64,000 nt of DNA, from the NCBI RefSeq assembly GCF_028288225.1, contig NZ_JAQBOC010000045.1, positions 99,800 to 163,799 of the forward strand, read 5' to 3'. This document shows positions 34,614-44,164 of the stretch, piece after piece. A model generated the notes under the pieces. That model worked only from the letters and a program-made list of their open reading frames with translations, was not told the origin of the DNA and made no database searches. Numbering within the stretch: the stretch's first letter is position 1; the number at the start of each line of letters is the position of its first letter. Origin of the DNA: Mucilaginibacter sp. (GTDB lineage Bacteria; Bacteroidota; Bacteroidia; Sphingobacteriales; Sphingobacteriaceae). The position numbers and the translations under genes were made by a program.

Positions 34614-36575
34614 GTGTTCACGCAAATATTTAAACACAGTAAATCAGGGGGAAAGCTACTCCTTTTTATCCTGTTTCTTTTTCTTCATACAAAAACTTAT
34701 TCCCAACAGTTTTATGCTGCTACCAGTTCCGGTCAGTTGCAGCTGGTAACCCTTACCGCTAACGGCCTGGTGTCTGTAACAGTCCCGGGATGTTATAGCT
34801 ATTTCTCGATTGCCATATTCACCAATAAAATTTATTTCTCTGATGCAAATGGGAACCTGTTTTCAGGTAATTTAACCGGGAGTCCGGTTTCAGTTACCAA
34901 TTGCCAATTAATATCAACGGGTGTGTACGCAAATTCTATGACTGTTGATAAGCAGGGTGTTATATATTATGCAATATATAATCAGCTATATATGATTGAT
35001 CCTAACAGCCCGTCTCCGGCCCCGGTATTTTTAGGGTCGATGTCGTATTCTGCCACCGGTGATCTGGCCTTTTTTCAGAATGAATTATATATGGCTTCAG
35101 ACCGCGGGATTGTACAGGTTAAGTTAAAGGACCCCTCCAAAAGCACACTTTATATTCCCTACACAGCCCAGTACATTTATGGCCTTACCAATGTTGCTGT
35201 GAATGGTAACGATGTCCTTTTTGCATTGAGTTTATCAGGTAACAGTACCAATCTGATTGAGCTGGACATGCAAAATAAAATAGTAAAAGGAAACGCAGGC
35301 TCCTTACCATATAATGTCTATGATGCAGGAAGCGTAACCGAAGCGGGAGAGGTTCCATCGATCGAGATAACCGATACCCGCATTACACAAGAATGCGACG
35401 TTTTTAACAAGGCCCGGGTAGAAATTATAACTAAGCAGCACACCAGCAAATACACATTTACGCTTGATAACGGGCAAACTAATTTAACGGGCATCTTCGA
35501 TAACCTCGCACCAGGCGTTCACCCGTTAACCATCACATCCGACGGAGAAGAATTTCCCAAACACACCTCCTTCACTGTACCCGACTTCACGCTCACTGCT
35601 CCCCTTATTACGCCCTCGCTTAAAAATCCGATATGTGATATATTGGGCGAAATTAAGCTGGATGCGGGCGTTAATAATTCAACTTACACCATAAAATATA
35701 ATGGTAATTCGTTTTCCTTCGATCACGCCTTTAGCGGCTTAGCCGCGGGCACCTACCATTTTATTATTCTAAACGCCCAAGATTGCATCGTCAACGAAAA
35801 AGACTACGCTTTGCAACAGGATATTTGCCCGCCAATAACAGTAAACGATGTACAGGTTGCGCGTGAATGCGACGTGTTCGGCAAGGCCAAAGTGACGATA
35901 ACTACTCAGGCGCACCCTGATAACTATATTTACACGCTTAATAATACAAGCAATGCCACCGGGATATTCGATCTTGTTCCACCAGGCGCGTATAATCTCG
36001 TAATCATATCATCGGGAGGTGACAGGGTTGTACGCCCGGTAACTGTACCCGACTATACTCTCGACATACCCAACATAACCTATGCCGTAAAAAATGCCGA
36101 TTGCACCCTGTTCGGCGAAATAAAATTTAAGATAAACGGCGATACCAAAGGCGCAACGTCGATAAGATACGGATCGCAGGTGTATCCAATTGATCAGGCT
36201 ATCAAAACTTTGCCACCCGGCGCAAACTCTTTCAGCGTACTTAACCAGCAGGGCTGCGTAATTGATATAATTAATGTAGATGTGGCGCTAGACCCATGCA
36301 AGCCCATTGTTTTCCCCAATGCATTTACTCCTAACGGCGATGGCGTAAACGATATTTTCAGATCAAACCAGGACGCCGATCCCCTTAAGTTTCAGTTGTT
36401 GATATACAACCGATGGGGCGCACTTATTTTCAAATCACAAAGCATTTTCAACGGCTGGGATGGAACCTTTAACGGAAAGCCGGTGCCATTCGGCGTATTT
36501 TACTGGGTAGCAAGCTATATCACGATTGATGGGAAAGATGTCGCCCAAAGTGGCTATGTAACCCTCATAAAGTAA
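34614..36575 (+). CDS. Surface/secreted protein with type IX secretion (gliding-motility) C-terminal domain
   Basis: The 653-residue product has a signal peptide (about 15-32, ending KTYSQQ), an N-terminal region of about 200 residues with beta-propeller-like repeats (QLQLVTLTANGLVSV, DKQGVIYYAI), and two similar modules of about 160 residues each, with ITDTRITQECDVFNKARVEI and VNDVQVARECDVFGKAKVTI as matching starts, probably Ig-like. It ends in the gliding-motility C-terminal domain: FPNAFTPNGDGVNDIF, LLIYNRWGALIFKS, GWDGTFNGKPVPFGVFYW. This domain is a type-B sorting signal for the type IX secretion system, so the protein is exported across the outer membrane. Start is GTG at 34614. The tandem modules are internal repeats. 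Confidence 0.88.
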   Translation: MFTQIFKHSKSGGKLLLFILFLFLHTKTYSQQFYAATSSGQLQLVTLTANGLVSVTVPGCYSYFSIAIFTNKIYFSDANGNLFSGNLTGSPVSVTNCQLISTGVYANSMTVDKQGVIYYAIYNQLYMIDPNSPSPAPVFLGSMSYSATGDLAFFQNELYMASDRGIVQVKLKDPSKSTLYIPYTAQYIYGLTNVAVNGNDVLFALSLSGNSTNLIELDMQNKIVKGNAGSLPYNVYDAGSVTEAGEVPSIEITDTRITQECDVFNKARVEIITKQHTSKYTFTLDNGQTNLTGIFDNLAPGVHPLTITSDGEEFPKHTSFTVPDFTLTAPLITPSLKNPICDILGEIKLDAGVNNSTYTIKYNGNSFSFDHAFSGLAAGTYHFIILNAQDCIVNEKDYALQQDICPPITVNDVQVARECDVFGKAKVTITTQAHPDNYIYTLNNTSNATGIFDLVPPGAYNLVIISSGGDRVVRPVTVPDYTLDIPNITYAVKNADCTLFGEIKFKINGDTKGATSIRYGSQVYPIDQAIKTLPPGANSFSVLNQQGCVIDIINVDVALDPCKPIVFPNAFTPNGDGVNDIFRSNQDADPLKFQLLIYNRWGALIFKSQSIFNGWDGTFNGKPVPFGVFYWVASYITIDGKDVAQSGYVTLIK

Positions 36576-36617
36576 AGCCTGTTTATAAAAAGTGACCCCA
36601 CTCAATAAAATTGTTTA

Positions 36618-36625
36618 TATTTTTG
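36618..36625 (+). promoter_or_regulatory. Possible -7 element upstream of the lipoprotein gene
   Basis: TATTTTTG fits TAnnTTTG, 22 bp before the ATG at 36648; no clear -33 partner. Confidence 0.4.
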
Positions 36626-36647
36626 CCCCTCAAGCAATTTTAAGAGC

Positions 36648-37349
36648 ATGTCTATAAAGAGAATAATTATCGGTTGTTTATTATTAAGTTTTTTCGCCTG
36701 CAAAAAACCGCAGGACATACCTCATTTTACCGTTTCCAAAGTTTTTAAAACAGATACCGCTACAACCGTAAATGTGCACATCGCTAACCGGATGACAACT
36801 GCACAACTATTGCTGATAGCCGGTAAGCTGAAAAAAGACAGCACACAGATCCAAAACTTGAAGATTAGCTTCCTGCTACCCGGCAATACCGAAACCAGTG
36901 CCGGTGAAAACAGCTATTATGCGGCTGCTAAATTTGTAAATAAAAACCAGGTAGCTTCATATGATACTTTGAAAGATGATGAAGGCAATGTGATCCGCTT
37001 AAAAATATTTGGCTTAAATGAAACCCAGGCTAAGCATTTGTTATCATTACAGCCTAAAGAGATTGCCAATAAAAATGTAATGGGTCGTTTTATTGATGAC
37101 TATAACCATACGGTTATTATTCCTTTTGATGATCCGCTTGATGAGAAGAAGGAAGTATACGTCATCGAGCTTGATTCGGCCTCAAAAGTAGTATCGGCCA
37201 CAATTCCTGTAAAAGCTAAAGAGGGCAATATTGAAAAATGGCTGGTTACCCAGCATGGTGATTATATGATATTGAAGGACAGCGTACTTACCCAATATGC
37301 AGCGGATGGCTTGGGAGTGCCGTTTAACAGTATAAAATCGGGAATTTAA
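36648..37349 (+). CDS. Lipoprotein of unknown function
   Basis: The 233-residue product starts MSIKRIIIGCLLLSFFACKK with a lipobox ending at Cys18. The mature part has a beta-rich first half (FTVSKVFKTDTATTVNVHI) and an alpha/beta second half with an acidic DDPLDEKKEVYVIELD segment. I do not recognise the family. Its position next to the T9SS cargo gene may be incidental, since it has its own candidate promoter. Followed by a palindromic GC-rich repeat. Confidence 0.72.
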   Translation: MSIKRIIIGCLLLSFFACKKPQDIPHFTVSKVFKTDTATTVNVHIANRMTTAQLLLIAGKLKKDSTQIQNLKISFLLPGNTETSAGENSYYAAAKFVNKNQVASYDTLKDDEGNVIRLKIFGLNETQAKHLLSLQPKEIANKNVMGRFIDDYNHTVIIPFDDPLDEKKEVYVIELDSASKVVSATIPVKAKEGNIEKWLVTQHGDYMILKDSVLTQYAADGLGVPFNSIKSGI

Positions 37350-37360
37350 AAAGTACGCAT

Positions 37361-37470
37361 CCTGCCCGGATTCGAAGGGAAGGATGAGCGCAGAGGCTTG
37401 TCCGCTTGCTAAGCATGGTGCTTAGGCCTTTGCCCGCGTGCTTCCCTTCGATAAACTCAGGGCAGGCTTG
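37361..37470. repeat. Palindromic GC-rich REP-like element
   Basis: CCTGCCCGGATTCGAAGGGA near 37361-37380 is complementary, with gaps, to TTCCCTTCGATAAACTCAGG near 37442-37461 and GGGCAGG after it; in between is a hairpin around GCTAAGCATGGTGCTTAGGC. It fills the gap between the lipoprotein and the convergent Nudix gene. No coding potential. Confidence 0.55.
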
Positions 37471-37504
37471 TGCCTCAGCATGACATCCCTCTTGTCATGT
37501 TTTA

Positions 37505-38077
37505 TTACAAATTCATAAAAAAATATTGCAGTAAAATAATCGTCTTCGCATCCCTGAACTCGCCTTGCTTTAACTTTTCCTTTGCTTCATCAAAGCTCAT
37601 TTCAACAGGTTCAATACTTTCGCCTTCTTCTTTTAATCCGCCGCCCTCACCTGTTTTGCTTTTCTCATCGTACCTGGCAATAAAGTAATATACAAATTCT
37701 GTTAAGCCGCCTGATGATGAGTAAGCTCCGGCAACCCGTTCCAAATCGTGAATTTTATAACCCAGTTCTTCACCAACCTCACGGTGGGCAGTATCTTCCG
37801 GGTTTTCTACCTCATCAATAATTCCCGCGCAAACTTCAACCAGGTAGCCGCTTTCGCTTCCATTTAAAAATGCAGGCAAACGGAACTGTTTGCCAAGCAA
37901 GATCTTTTTACGCTCATCATCAACCAGCAGCACGGCAACAGCATCCGGTCTGAAGTATACCTCTTTCTCCACGTTATGAAACACGCCGTCCTCACCAGGC
38001 TTTTCAAAGCTGATATACTTAAGAGGGTATTTTTTATCAGATAAAGTTTCCTTTTTTAAGATCTGGATGTTTGACAT
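37505..38077 (-). CDS. Nudix hydrolase, ADP-sugar pyrophosphatase type
   Basis: The 190-residue protein contains a complete Nudix box, G-x5-E-x7-REVGEELGY (from GIIDEVENPEDTAH to GEELGY, about residues 82-104), that binds the catalytic metal. The upstream beta-strands (VAVLLVDDERKKILLGKQFR) and the downstream SGGLTEFVYYFIA resemble ADP-ribose or GDP-mannose pyrophosphatases. Length suits that subgroup. Substrate cannot be fixed from sequence. Cytoplasmic; monocistronic. Confidence 0.85.
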   Translation of the reverse strand: MSNIQILKKETLSDKKYPLKYISFEKPGEDGVFHNVEKEVYFRPDAVAVLLVDDERKKILLGKQFRLPAFLNGSESGYLVEVCAGIIDEVENPEDTAHREVGEELGYKIHDLERVAGAYSSSGGLTEFVYYFIARYDEKSKTGEGGGLKEEGESIEPVEMSFDEAKEKLKQGEFRDAKTIILLQYFFMNL

Positions 38078-38175
38078 AGTTCTTCCTTTTTTATAAATAC
38101 TTTTTTGGAAGGGATATGTTTTAGGAAATTAAAAGAATGACACTCTTAAATGAAAGGTAACGATTATGATTATAG

Positions 38176-38406
38176 TTAGATTTCAGTTAGCCAGGTTTTA
38201 GCGTCCTTTAATTCGGTATTCCTATTTAACGATAATTTTACTTCACGAATACCCGCTTTAAACCCTTCATAAAATTCTTCTGGATTGGCTTCCTTTTTAG
38301 TCACCTTACGAAGATTCAATAAAGATTTTACCTCACTGATAATATCTTCATCATCAGTATCAAGTATCATTCCTATTACCTCAAGTTTTGCGGCCTGTAA
38401 GTTCAT
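38176..38406 (-). CDS. Small hypothetical protein, antitoxin-like
   Basis: The product from ATG at 38406 is 76 residues and begins MNLQAAKLEVIGMILDTDDE, continuing into ISEVKSLLNLRK and a charged C-terminal half with EEFYEGFKAGIREVKLSL. The short helix plus acidic pattern resembles the small addiction-module-type proteins frequent in Bacteroidota, but no toxin gene is adjacent. I prefer the ATG at 38406 to an upstream TTG because a TAATATTTG promoter-like word lies directly in front of it. Function uncertain. Confidence 0.55.
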   Translation of the reverse strand: MNLQAAKLEVIGMILDTDDEDIISEVKSLLNLRKVTKKEANPEEFYEGFKAGIREVKLSLNRNTELKDAKTWLTEI

Positions 38407-38529
38407 AATATCAAATATTACTAAAAATTTAAGGATAGTCAAATTCGAAATTGATTTTTAAAAAGGTATTCTAATCATTTCCTTTAGGGCTATCGTGTAC
38501 CCACAAGTTTTAAAGCCCGGGAAAGACAA

Positions 38530-38715
38530 TGACCTATGGGGTCTCCTCTTTGTAGAAAAATAACGAATAGAATTTGTGCTTCGTAGAAGCTACCCATCCG
38601 CCATGTGTATAACAGGCATTCACCCTCACGTCGGCAATGGCGATATAGGGTAGGCCCCATGGGCCAAAAAAACCTTTCTTTCGATTAGCTACAAAGAGGT
38701 AGACCCTATAGGTCA
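38530..38715. mobile_element. MITE-like element with about 25-bp inverted ends
   Basis: The left end (38530-38555, TGACCTATGGGGTCTCCTCT then TTGTAG) is the near-exact complement of the right end (38689-38715, CTACAAAGAGGTAGACCC then TATAGGTCA), with a single inserted base and one mismatch. The interior encodes nothing convincing. No clear target-site duplication. It accounts for most of the 38443-38776 gap. Confidence 0.6.
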
Positions 38716-38776
38716 AGGGGAATATGTACAGCTAAGACAGATGCGGGTAAACTGCAGCCTTTAGAGGGCCAGGGGC

Positions 38777-40189
38777 TTACTTCATCTCGTCCAGTACCCT
38801 AAACATCTTCTCCTTTATCCCTTTGCCTGATCCGCTATAGTTATTTACCATAATAGAGAAACAAAGCTCGCGGCCTTTGTAAGTATGATATCCTGCATAG
38901 GTAAGCACGTTAAGAATACTGCCGCTTTTCATCCGCATATCATTATAAGTTGGCAAACTGTCGTAAAAATCAGGGAACCAGGTTTCTTTTTTTGCTGATT
39001 GCAGGATAGTGGCTAAGGTTAAAGTTGTTACCCTGTCGCCGGGTGACAGGCCGCTGCCGTCAACAATGTTTAAAGAGTTTGGGTCGATGCCACGAGCTTT
39101 CCAAAAGGCTTGCTCAACCTCAACGCCATTCATGGTTGATGGCTGTTTTCCGGCTTTCCAGGCAATGGTTTTCAGCAATTGCTCAGCATACAGGTTAATG
39201 CTTTTATGATTGAGCCAGTAAATGATCTGGCTTAAGCGCGGCGACAGGAGGGTAGTTAAATTAGTACCTATCTGCGGTGTCAATAACCCTTTAGCAGTTA
39301 AAGAATTGGTAGATTCAGCTTCATTACTTACCATAATCCCCAAACGCTTCAAAGTATCCATCAAACGGAAGGCAGCGTCATAAGCCGGATCAGGCAGGGC
39401 AGCAGAAATACTTTTTTTTGTTTGATCCTGGGCATAGGTGCCGCGCAGATACATCAACTTGCCGCCAACAGGTAAAAAGGCATATGCGTTATCGCCGGTA
39501 CCTGGTGTTGCATTAACCAGCTCACTTTTAAAATTGAGATATGGCATTTCCGGAACTTCGCGCAATATGCCAATTGCACTGTCAACCCTGCCGGTTCTTA
39601 GTTTTATATCAAACTGGTTTTCGCGCCAGCAAAGTCCGGATGTGCCTGCGCCATAATAGTTGCCTACATCCATCCAGATCCATCCCTCGGGGACAGACTG
39701 TGAGCCGAAAATAGAATCATCGCCAATAACCCTTCCGTTAATTTTTTTAATGCCTGCCTTTTGCAAAGCATCAACCATTAAGCTAAGGACATGCCCCTCG
39801 TGCGTATTTTCATAGCGCCAGCTGCCTAAGGTTGGGTCGCCTGCGCCTTTAATAATGATGTCGCCATTCAATGTGCCATCGGCTCCAATAGTGCCGTTAT
39901 AGCCAAATTGGGTTTGGTATTGAAAATCCTTGCCCAATAAATTGAAGGCGGTAATAGTGGTTATAGTTTTTAAGGTTGATGCCGCAGCCATGCCCATATT
40001 AGGGTTGGCGGTAAAAACCTTTTCACCCGTTTTAGCATCCAATACGGTTAGCGATACCGAAGCATACCTGCACTGGCTATCAGCCTGCAACCTGTTAAAT
40101 GCCGATTGCAGCTTTTGATCCAGTGGTTGGGCAACAGTGTGCCCGGCAACAAAAAGAAAACTAATCAGCCAGCTCTTCTGTATCCTCAT
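38777..40189 (-). CDS. dacB: D-alanyl-D-alanine carboxypeptidase/endopeptidase, PBP4 class
   Basis: Periplasmic class C penicillin-binding protein that trims or cleaves peptidoglycan cross-links. From ATG 40189 the 470-residue product has a signal peptide (MRIQKSWLISFLFVAGHTVA, cut before QPLDQ). Active-site motifs are SxxK in AAASTLKTITT (about 69-73), SxN in HKSINLYAE and KSG in RMKSGSILNV. A large insertion between the first two motifs is characteristic of PBP4. The longer frame starting at 40240 adds a non-signal N-terminus and would deeply overlap the permease gene, so I reject it. It overlaps the permease stop by 29 bp. Confidence 0.9.
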   Translation of the reverse strand: MRIQKSWLISFLFVAGHTVAQPLDQKLQSAFNRLQADSQCRYASVSLTVLDAKTGEKVFTANPNMGMAAASTLKTITTITAFNLLGKDFQYQTQFGYNGTIGADGTLNGDIIIKGAGDPTLGSWRYENTHEGHVLSLMVDALQKAGIKKINGRVIGDDSIFGSQSVPEGWIWMDVGNYYGAGTSGLCWRENQFDIKLRTGRVDSAIGILREVPEMPYLNFKSELVNATPGTGDNAYAFLPVGGKLMYLRGTYAQDQTKKSISAALPDPAYDAAFRLMDTLKRLGIMVSNEAESTNSLTAKGLLTPQIGTNLTTLLSPRLSQIIYWLNHKSINLYAEQLLKTIAWKAGKQPSTMNGVEVEQAFWKARGIDPNSLNIVDGSGLSPGDRVTTLTLATILQSAKKETWFPDFYDSLPTYNDMRMKSGSILNVLTYAGYHTYKGRELCFSIMVNNYSGSGKGIKEKMFRVLDEMK

Positions 40190-41609
40190 TTGTTGAGTTC
40201 CTTTGCGCGATATAATAAATAGGTATACCCAATAATACAATAATTAAACCCGGCCAGGTAAAGTTTGGTTTGTATATGATCAGTAAAATACAAAAAGCAA
40301 TACCCATAATAATATAAATGGCCGGTAAAATAGGGTATCCGAATGCCTTATAAGGCCTTTCAGCATCCGGGCGGGTAATCCTTAGTTTATAGATCCCCAA
40401 AATGGTGAGCACATAAAATATAACCACCACAAATGAGATCATATCCAACAGATCGCCATATTTACCGCTCATACAAAGTATTGAAGCCACAATTGCCTGG
40501 ATCCATAAACCAAACTCAGGTACGGCAAATTTGTTCAGCGTTCCGGTTTTCTTAAAAAACAAACCATCTTTAGCCATGGTATAATAAACTCTGGCACCGG
40601 CCATAATCAATCCATTGTTACAGCCAAAGGTGGAGATCATGATCATCACCGCAATAACTATAGTACCTGCATTCCCGAATATCACGTGCGATGCCGCCAC
40701 GGCAACGCGGTCCTTATCAGCAGTTGCAATATCATGCAGCGATAATACGCCCGTATACATCACGTTTGCCGATACATAAATAATGGTAACTATCAGCGTA
40801 CCTAAAAACAAGCTTAAACCAATGTTGCGTTTTGGGTTGCTCATTTCGCCGGCAATAAAAGTTACGTTATTCCAACTGTCGCTGCTGAATATCGAACCCA
40901 CCATTGATGCTGCAATGGCACCAAGGGCCGCTGCAATGGTTAAGGTACCAATGCTGCCGTCGGCATTTAGCTTATGCATATCCCAGGCATTGCTCCAGTT
41001 GGCGTGCCATACGTCGCCCTTAAAAGCAACAAAACCAAATATGATCAACCCAAATAAACTGAGCAGCTTGGTAATGGTAAATGTATTTTGAATAAGTTTA
41101 CCGCTTTTAACGCCCTTAGTATTAATATAGGTAAGCAGCAATATAACCACTATTGAAACGCACTGCGCGGCGCTTATGGTAAAGTGCCAGCTGCCTATCA
41201 TCGTGCCAAATAATATATTATCCTCACTTACTGCCGGTATTAAATAAGCCGTAAATTTTGAGAAAGCAACACCCACCGCAGCAATAGTGCCGGTTTGGAT
41301 CACCGCAAAAAAGCTCCAGCCGTATAAAAATGCAATAAGCTTGTTATAAGCTTCTTTTAAATAAACATATTGGCCGCCTGCTTTGGGAAACATGGCGCTT
41401 AGCTCGCCGTAACTTACTGCGGCGGTAAGCGTCATAAAGCCTGTTATCAGCCAAACGGCTATAAGCCAGCCTGCTGAGCCTACGTTGCGGGTAATATCGG
41501 CGCTTACTATAAAGATCCCTGAACCTATCATTGAGCCTGCTACCAGCATGGTGCCGTCAAGCAAACCCAGTTCATGTTTTAGTTTTGGTTGTTTTGATTT
41601 TGTTGTCAT
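40161..41609 (-). CDS. APC-superfamily amino-acid permease
   Basis: Inner-membrane secondary transporter of about 480 residues and 12 predicted helices. The first helix has the unwound GSMIGSGIFIVSADI motif of the LAT/APC family, and helix 2-3 the SYGELSAMFPKAGGQYVYL block. The family exchanges or imports amino acids; specificity is not deducible. The start is taken at ATG 41609 (MTTKSKQPK), one codon pair after an alternative ATG at 41612. The end overlaps dacB. Confidence 0.9.
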   Translation of the reverse strand: MTTKSKQPKLKHELGLLDGTMLVAGSMIGSGIFIVSADITRNVGSAGWLIAVWLITGFMTLTAAVSYGELSAMFPKAGGQYVYLKEAYNKLIAFLYGWSFFAVIQTGTIAAVGVAFSKFTAYLIPAVSEDNILFGTMIGSWHFTISAAQCVSIVVILLLTYINTKGVKSGKLIQNTFTITKLLSLFGLIIFGFVAFKGDVWHANWSNAWDMHKLNADGSIGTLTIAAALGAIAASMVGSIFSSDSWNNVTFIAGEMSNPKRNIGLSLFLGTLIVTIIYVSANVMYTGVLSLHDIATADKDRVAVAASHVIFGNAGTIVIAVMIMISTFGCNNGLIMAGARVYYTMAKDGLFFKKTGTLNKFAVPEFGLWIQAIVASILCMSGKYGDLLDMISFVVVIFYVLTILGIYKLRITRPDAERPYKAFGYPILPAIYIIMGIAFCILLIIYKPNFTWPGLIIVLLGIPIYYIAQRNSTNEDTEELAD

Positions 41610-41681
41610 CAATAGTTTAAGTTGAAAGTTCTAAACTATTCAAAAAAGTTTATAATTCTCACGCTATTGTAAAGAAATTAA

Positions 41682-41711
41682 TTTGCTATTTTGCGCAACC
41701 AATTATATTTG
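41682..41711 (+). promoter_or_regulatory. Bacteroidota promoter of the pyrophosphatase gene
   Basis: TTTG at 41682-41685 and TATATTTG at 41704-41711 are separated by 18 bp, both perfect to the -33/-7 consensus. The ATG is at 41757, leaving a leader of about 40 nt. Confidence 0.75.
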
Positions 41712-41756
41712 CGGGCTGAATTATAAAACCAGAATACTTATAACAAAATTTAAAAT

Positions 41757-43997
41757 ATGGATCTATTGAACAATTACTTAATTTATTTAATTCCTGTCTT
41801 AGGGCTCATCGGGATTATCGCCATGGCAATAAAAGCCTCATGGGTTACCAAACAAGATGCCGGAGATGGCGATATGGTAACTTTAGCCGGTTATATTGCC
41901 GACGGCGCAATGGCATTTTTGCGTGCAGAGTGGAAGGTGCTAAGCTACTTTGTGGTAGTGGCTGGTTTGCTATTGGCATGGTCAGGTACAACTGTAGTAA
42001 CTTCAAGCCCGGTTATTGCCATATCATTTGTATGCGGTGCATTTCTTTCGGCATTTGCGGGCTTTTTGGGGATGCGCATTGCCACTAAAGCAAACGTTCG
42101 TACTACACAAGCTGCACGTACAAGCCTTGCCAAAGCATTAAAAGTTTCTTTTACAGGCGGTACCGTTATGGGTTTAGGTGTAGCCGGACTTGCAATTATA
42201 GGTTTAGGATCCTTATTCATCGTATTTTATACCGTTTATGTTAAAAACGTGCTGGGCGCAACTGTTAATGGCGAGCATATGGCCAAAGCCCTTGACGTTT
42301 TAGCCGGGTTCTCATTGGGTGCCGAGTCTATCGCCTTATTCGCGCGTGTAGGCGGCGGGATCTATACCAAAGCTGCTGATGTTGGCGCTGACCTTGTAGG
42401 TAAAGTTGAAGCAGGCATTCCTGAGGATGATGTGCGCAACCCTGCAACTATTGCCGATAACGTAGGCGATAACGTAGGTGACGTTGCCGGTATGGGTGCG
42501 GATTTGTTCGGATCGTACGTAGCGACTATGCTTGCAACCATGGTATTGGGCCGCGAAATTGTATCGCATGATGCTTTTGGAGGCATTGCGCCTATATTGT
42601 TACCAATGGTGATAGCCGGTTTAGGTTTGATCTTCTCTATTGTTGGTGCAGCTATGGTGAAAATTAAAAATGAAACTGATAGTGTGCAAAAAGCCCTGAA
42701 CATTGGTAACTGGACATCTATTATATTAACAGCTATTGCCACTTATTTTGTAGTGCAGTGGATGCTGCCAAATGATGCTTTCCACATGGTACGTGATGAG
42801 GACGCAGCCGGAGGTATAAAAGCCGGAGCATTGGTGTTTACTAAAAATGGTGTTTTTATGTCGATAGTAGTTGGCCTGATAGTAGGTACTTTAATGTCGA
42901 TAATTACAGAATATTATACTGCAATGGGTAAACGCCCGGTATTGAGCATTATCCGCCAGTCATCAACAGGGCATGCAACCAATATTATCGGCGGTTTGGC
43001 TATTGGTATGGAATCAACCGTATTGCCAATTTTGGTTTTAGCATCAGGAATTTATGGCTCTTATCATTTTGCGGGTTTATATGGCGTAGCAATTGCAGCA
43101 GCAGGTATGATGGCAACAACAGCTATGCAGCTGGCTATCGATGCATTTGGTCCAATTGCCGATAACGCAGGCGGGATTGCCGAAATGAGCCGCTTGCCCG
43201 AAGAAGTACGTCACCGTACGGATAACCTTGATGCCGTAGGTAATACTACAGCAGCTACCGGCAAAGGTTTCGCAATAGCATCAGCAGCGTTAACCTCGCT
43301 GGCTTTGTTTGCGGCATTTGTTGGTGTTGCAGGTATTGAGCACATTGATATTTATAAGGCAGATGTATTGGCCGGCTTATTTGTAGGTGGTATGATCCCT
43401 TTTATCTTCTCGGCATTGTGTATCTCGGCAGTAGGCCGGGCGGCTATGGCGATGGTAGAAGAAGTAAGGCGCCAGTTTCGCGAGATCCCGGGCATTATGG
43501 AGTACAAGGCTAAGCCTGAGTACGAAAAATGTGTGGCTATCTCAACCAAAGCATCCATCCGCGAGATGGTTGCACCGGGCCTTATCGCTTTGATCACTCC
43601 AATAATTATCGGTTTTGCATTCGGTCCGGAGGTTTTAGGCGGATTGCTGGCAGGTGTTACCGTATCAGGCGTGCTGATGGGAATTTTCCAGAGCAACGCA
43701 GGTGGTGCATGGGACAATGCTAAAAAATCATTCGAAAAAGGTTGTATGATCAACGGTGAAATGCATTACAAAAAATCAGAACCACACAAGGCCTCTGTAA
43801 CAGGCGATACCGTAGGGGACCCGTTTAAGGATACTTCAGGCCCGTCAATGAATATTTTGATCAAGCTGATGTCTATCGTGTCACTGGTAATAGCACCTCA
43901 CCTGCACAAGCAGGTAAGCCACAGTGAGCGCATTCAAAAGGAATTGCAGCGGCATTCAATAGTAACACATGTTATTAAAGTGGATAAAAAAGCATAA
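41757..43997 (+). CDS. hppA: Membrane-bound K+-dependent pyrophosphatase (Na+ and/or H+ pumping)
   Basis: The 746-residue, 16-helix enzyme hydrolyses pyrophosphate and pumps cations across the inner membrane. The catalytic loops are present: DVGADLVGKVEAGIPEDD, DNVGDNVGDVAGMGADLFGS and DAFGPIADNAGGIAEM. GNTTAATGKGF has alanine where K+-independent enzymes have lysine, which indicates the K+-dependent subfamily; those enzymes mostly pump Na+ or both Na+ and H+. The transported ion cannot be settled by eye. Preceded by a strong promoter and closed by a strong terminator, so it is monocistronic. Confidence 0.95.
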   Translation: MDLLNNYLIYLIPVLGLIGIIAMAIKASWVTKQDAGDGDMVTLAGYIADGAMAFLRAEWKVLSYFVVVAGLLLAWSGTTVVTSSPVIAISFVCGAFLSAFAGFLGMRIATKANVRTTQAARTSLAKALKVSFTGGTVMGLGVAGLAIIGLGSLFIVFYTVYVKNVLGATVNGEHMAKALDVLAGFSLGAESIALFARVGGGIYTKAADVGADLVGKVEAGIPEDDVRNPATIADNVGDNVGDVAGMGADLFGSYVATMLATMVLGREIVSHDAFGGIAPILLPMVIAGLGLIFSIVGAAMVKIKNETDSVQKALNIGNWTSIILTAIATYFVVQWMLPNDAFHMVRDEDAAGGIKAGALVFTKNGVFMSIVVGLIVGTLMSIITEYYTAMGKRPVLSIIRQSSTGHATNIIGGLAIGMESTVLPILVLASGIYGSYHFAGLYGVAIAAAGMMATTAMQLAIDAFGPIADNAGGIAEMSRLPEEVRHRTDNLDAVGNTTAATGKGFAIASAALTSLALFAAFVGVAGIEHIDIYKADVLAGLFVGGMIPFIFSALCISAVGRAAMAMVEEVRRQFREIPGIMEYKAKPEYEKCVAISTKASIREMVAPGLIALITPIIIGFAFGPEVLGGLLAGVTVSGVLMGIFQSNAGGAWDNAKKSFEKGCMINGEMHYKKSEPHKASVTGDTVGDPFKDTSGPSMNILIKLMSIVSLVIAPHLHKQVSHSERIQKELQRHSIVTHVIKVDKKA

Positions 43998-44012
43998 TTG
44001 AAAAAGGATAAT

Positions 44013-44047
44013 AAAAAAAGGGATGCTGCGAGGCGTCCCTTTTTTTT
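44013..44047 (+). terminator. Rho-independent terminator after hppA
   Basis: AAAAAAAGGGATGC and GCGTCCCTTTTTTT form a long stem with one wobble and a short loop, followed by T residues. Confidence 0.85.
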
Positions 44048-44109
44048 GAACTAAGATTTATAGGATCAAAAGATTAAGGATGCCAATCACAATCCCTTAA
44101 TCTTTAAAT

Positions 44110-44163
44110 GAAATTAATGATTCAAATTCCGAAATCGAAAATCCGACATCTGCACATCAAAAA
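44110..44163. repeat. CCGAAATC word repeats
   Basis: ATTCCGAAATCGAAAATCCGA at about 44128-44148 is made from two near-copies of the CCGAAATC word that also appears on both sides of the two-gene ABC system. Confidence 0.45.
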
Positions 44164-44164
44164 T

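Noticed and set aside
38534..38716. 60-residue minus-strand open frame
   Set aside because: It lies wholly within a MITE-like element with inverted ends.
40190..40240. Longer N-terminus for dacB
   Set aside because: The added 17 residues precede a complete signal peptide and would increase the overlap with the permease gene.
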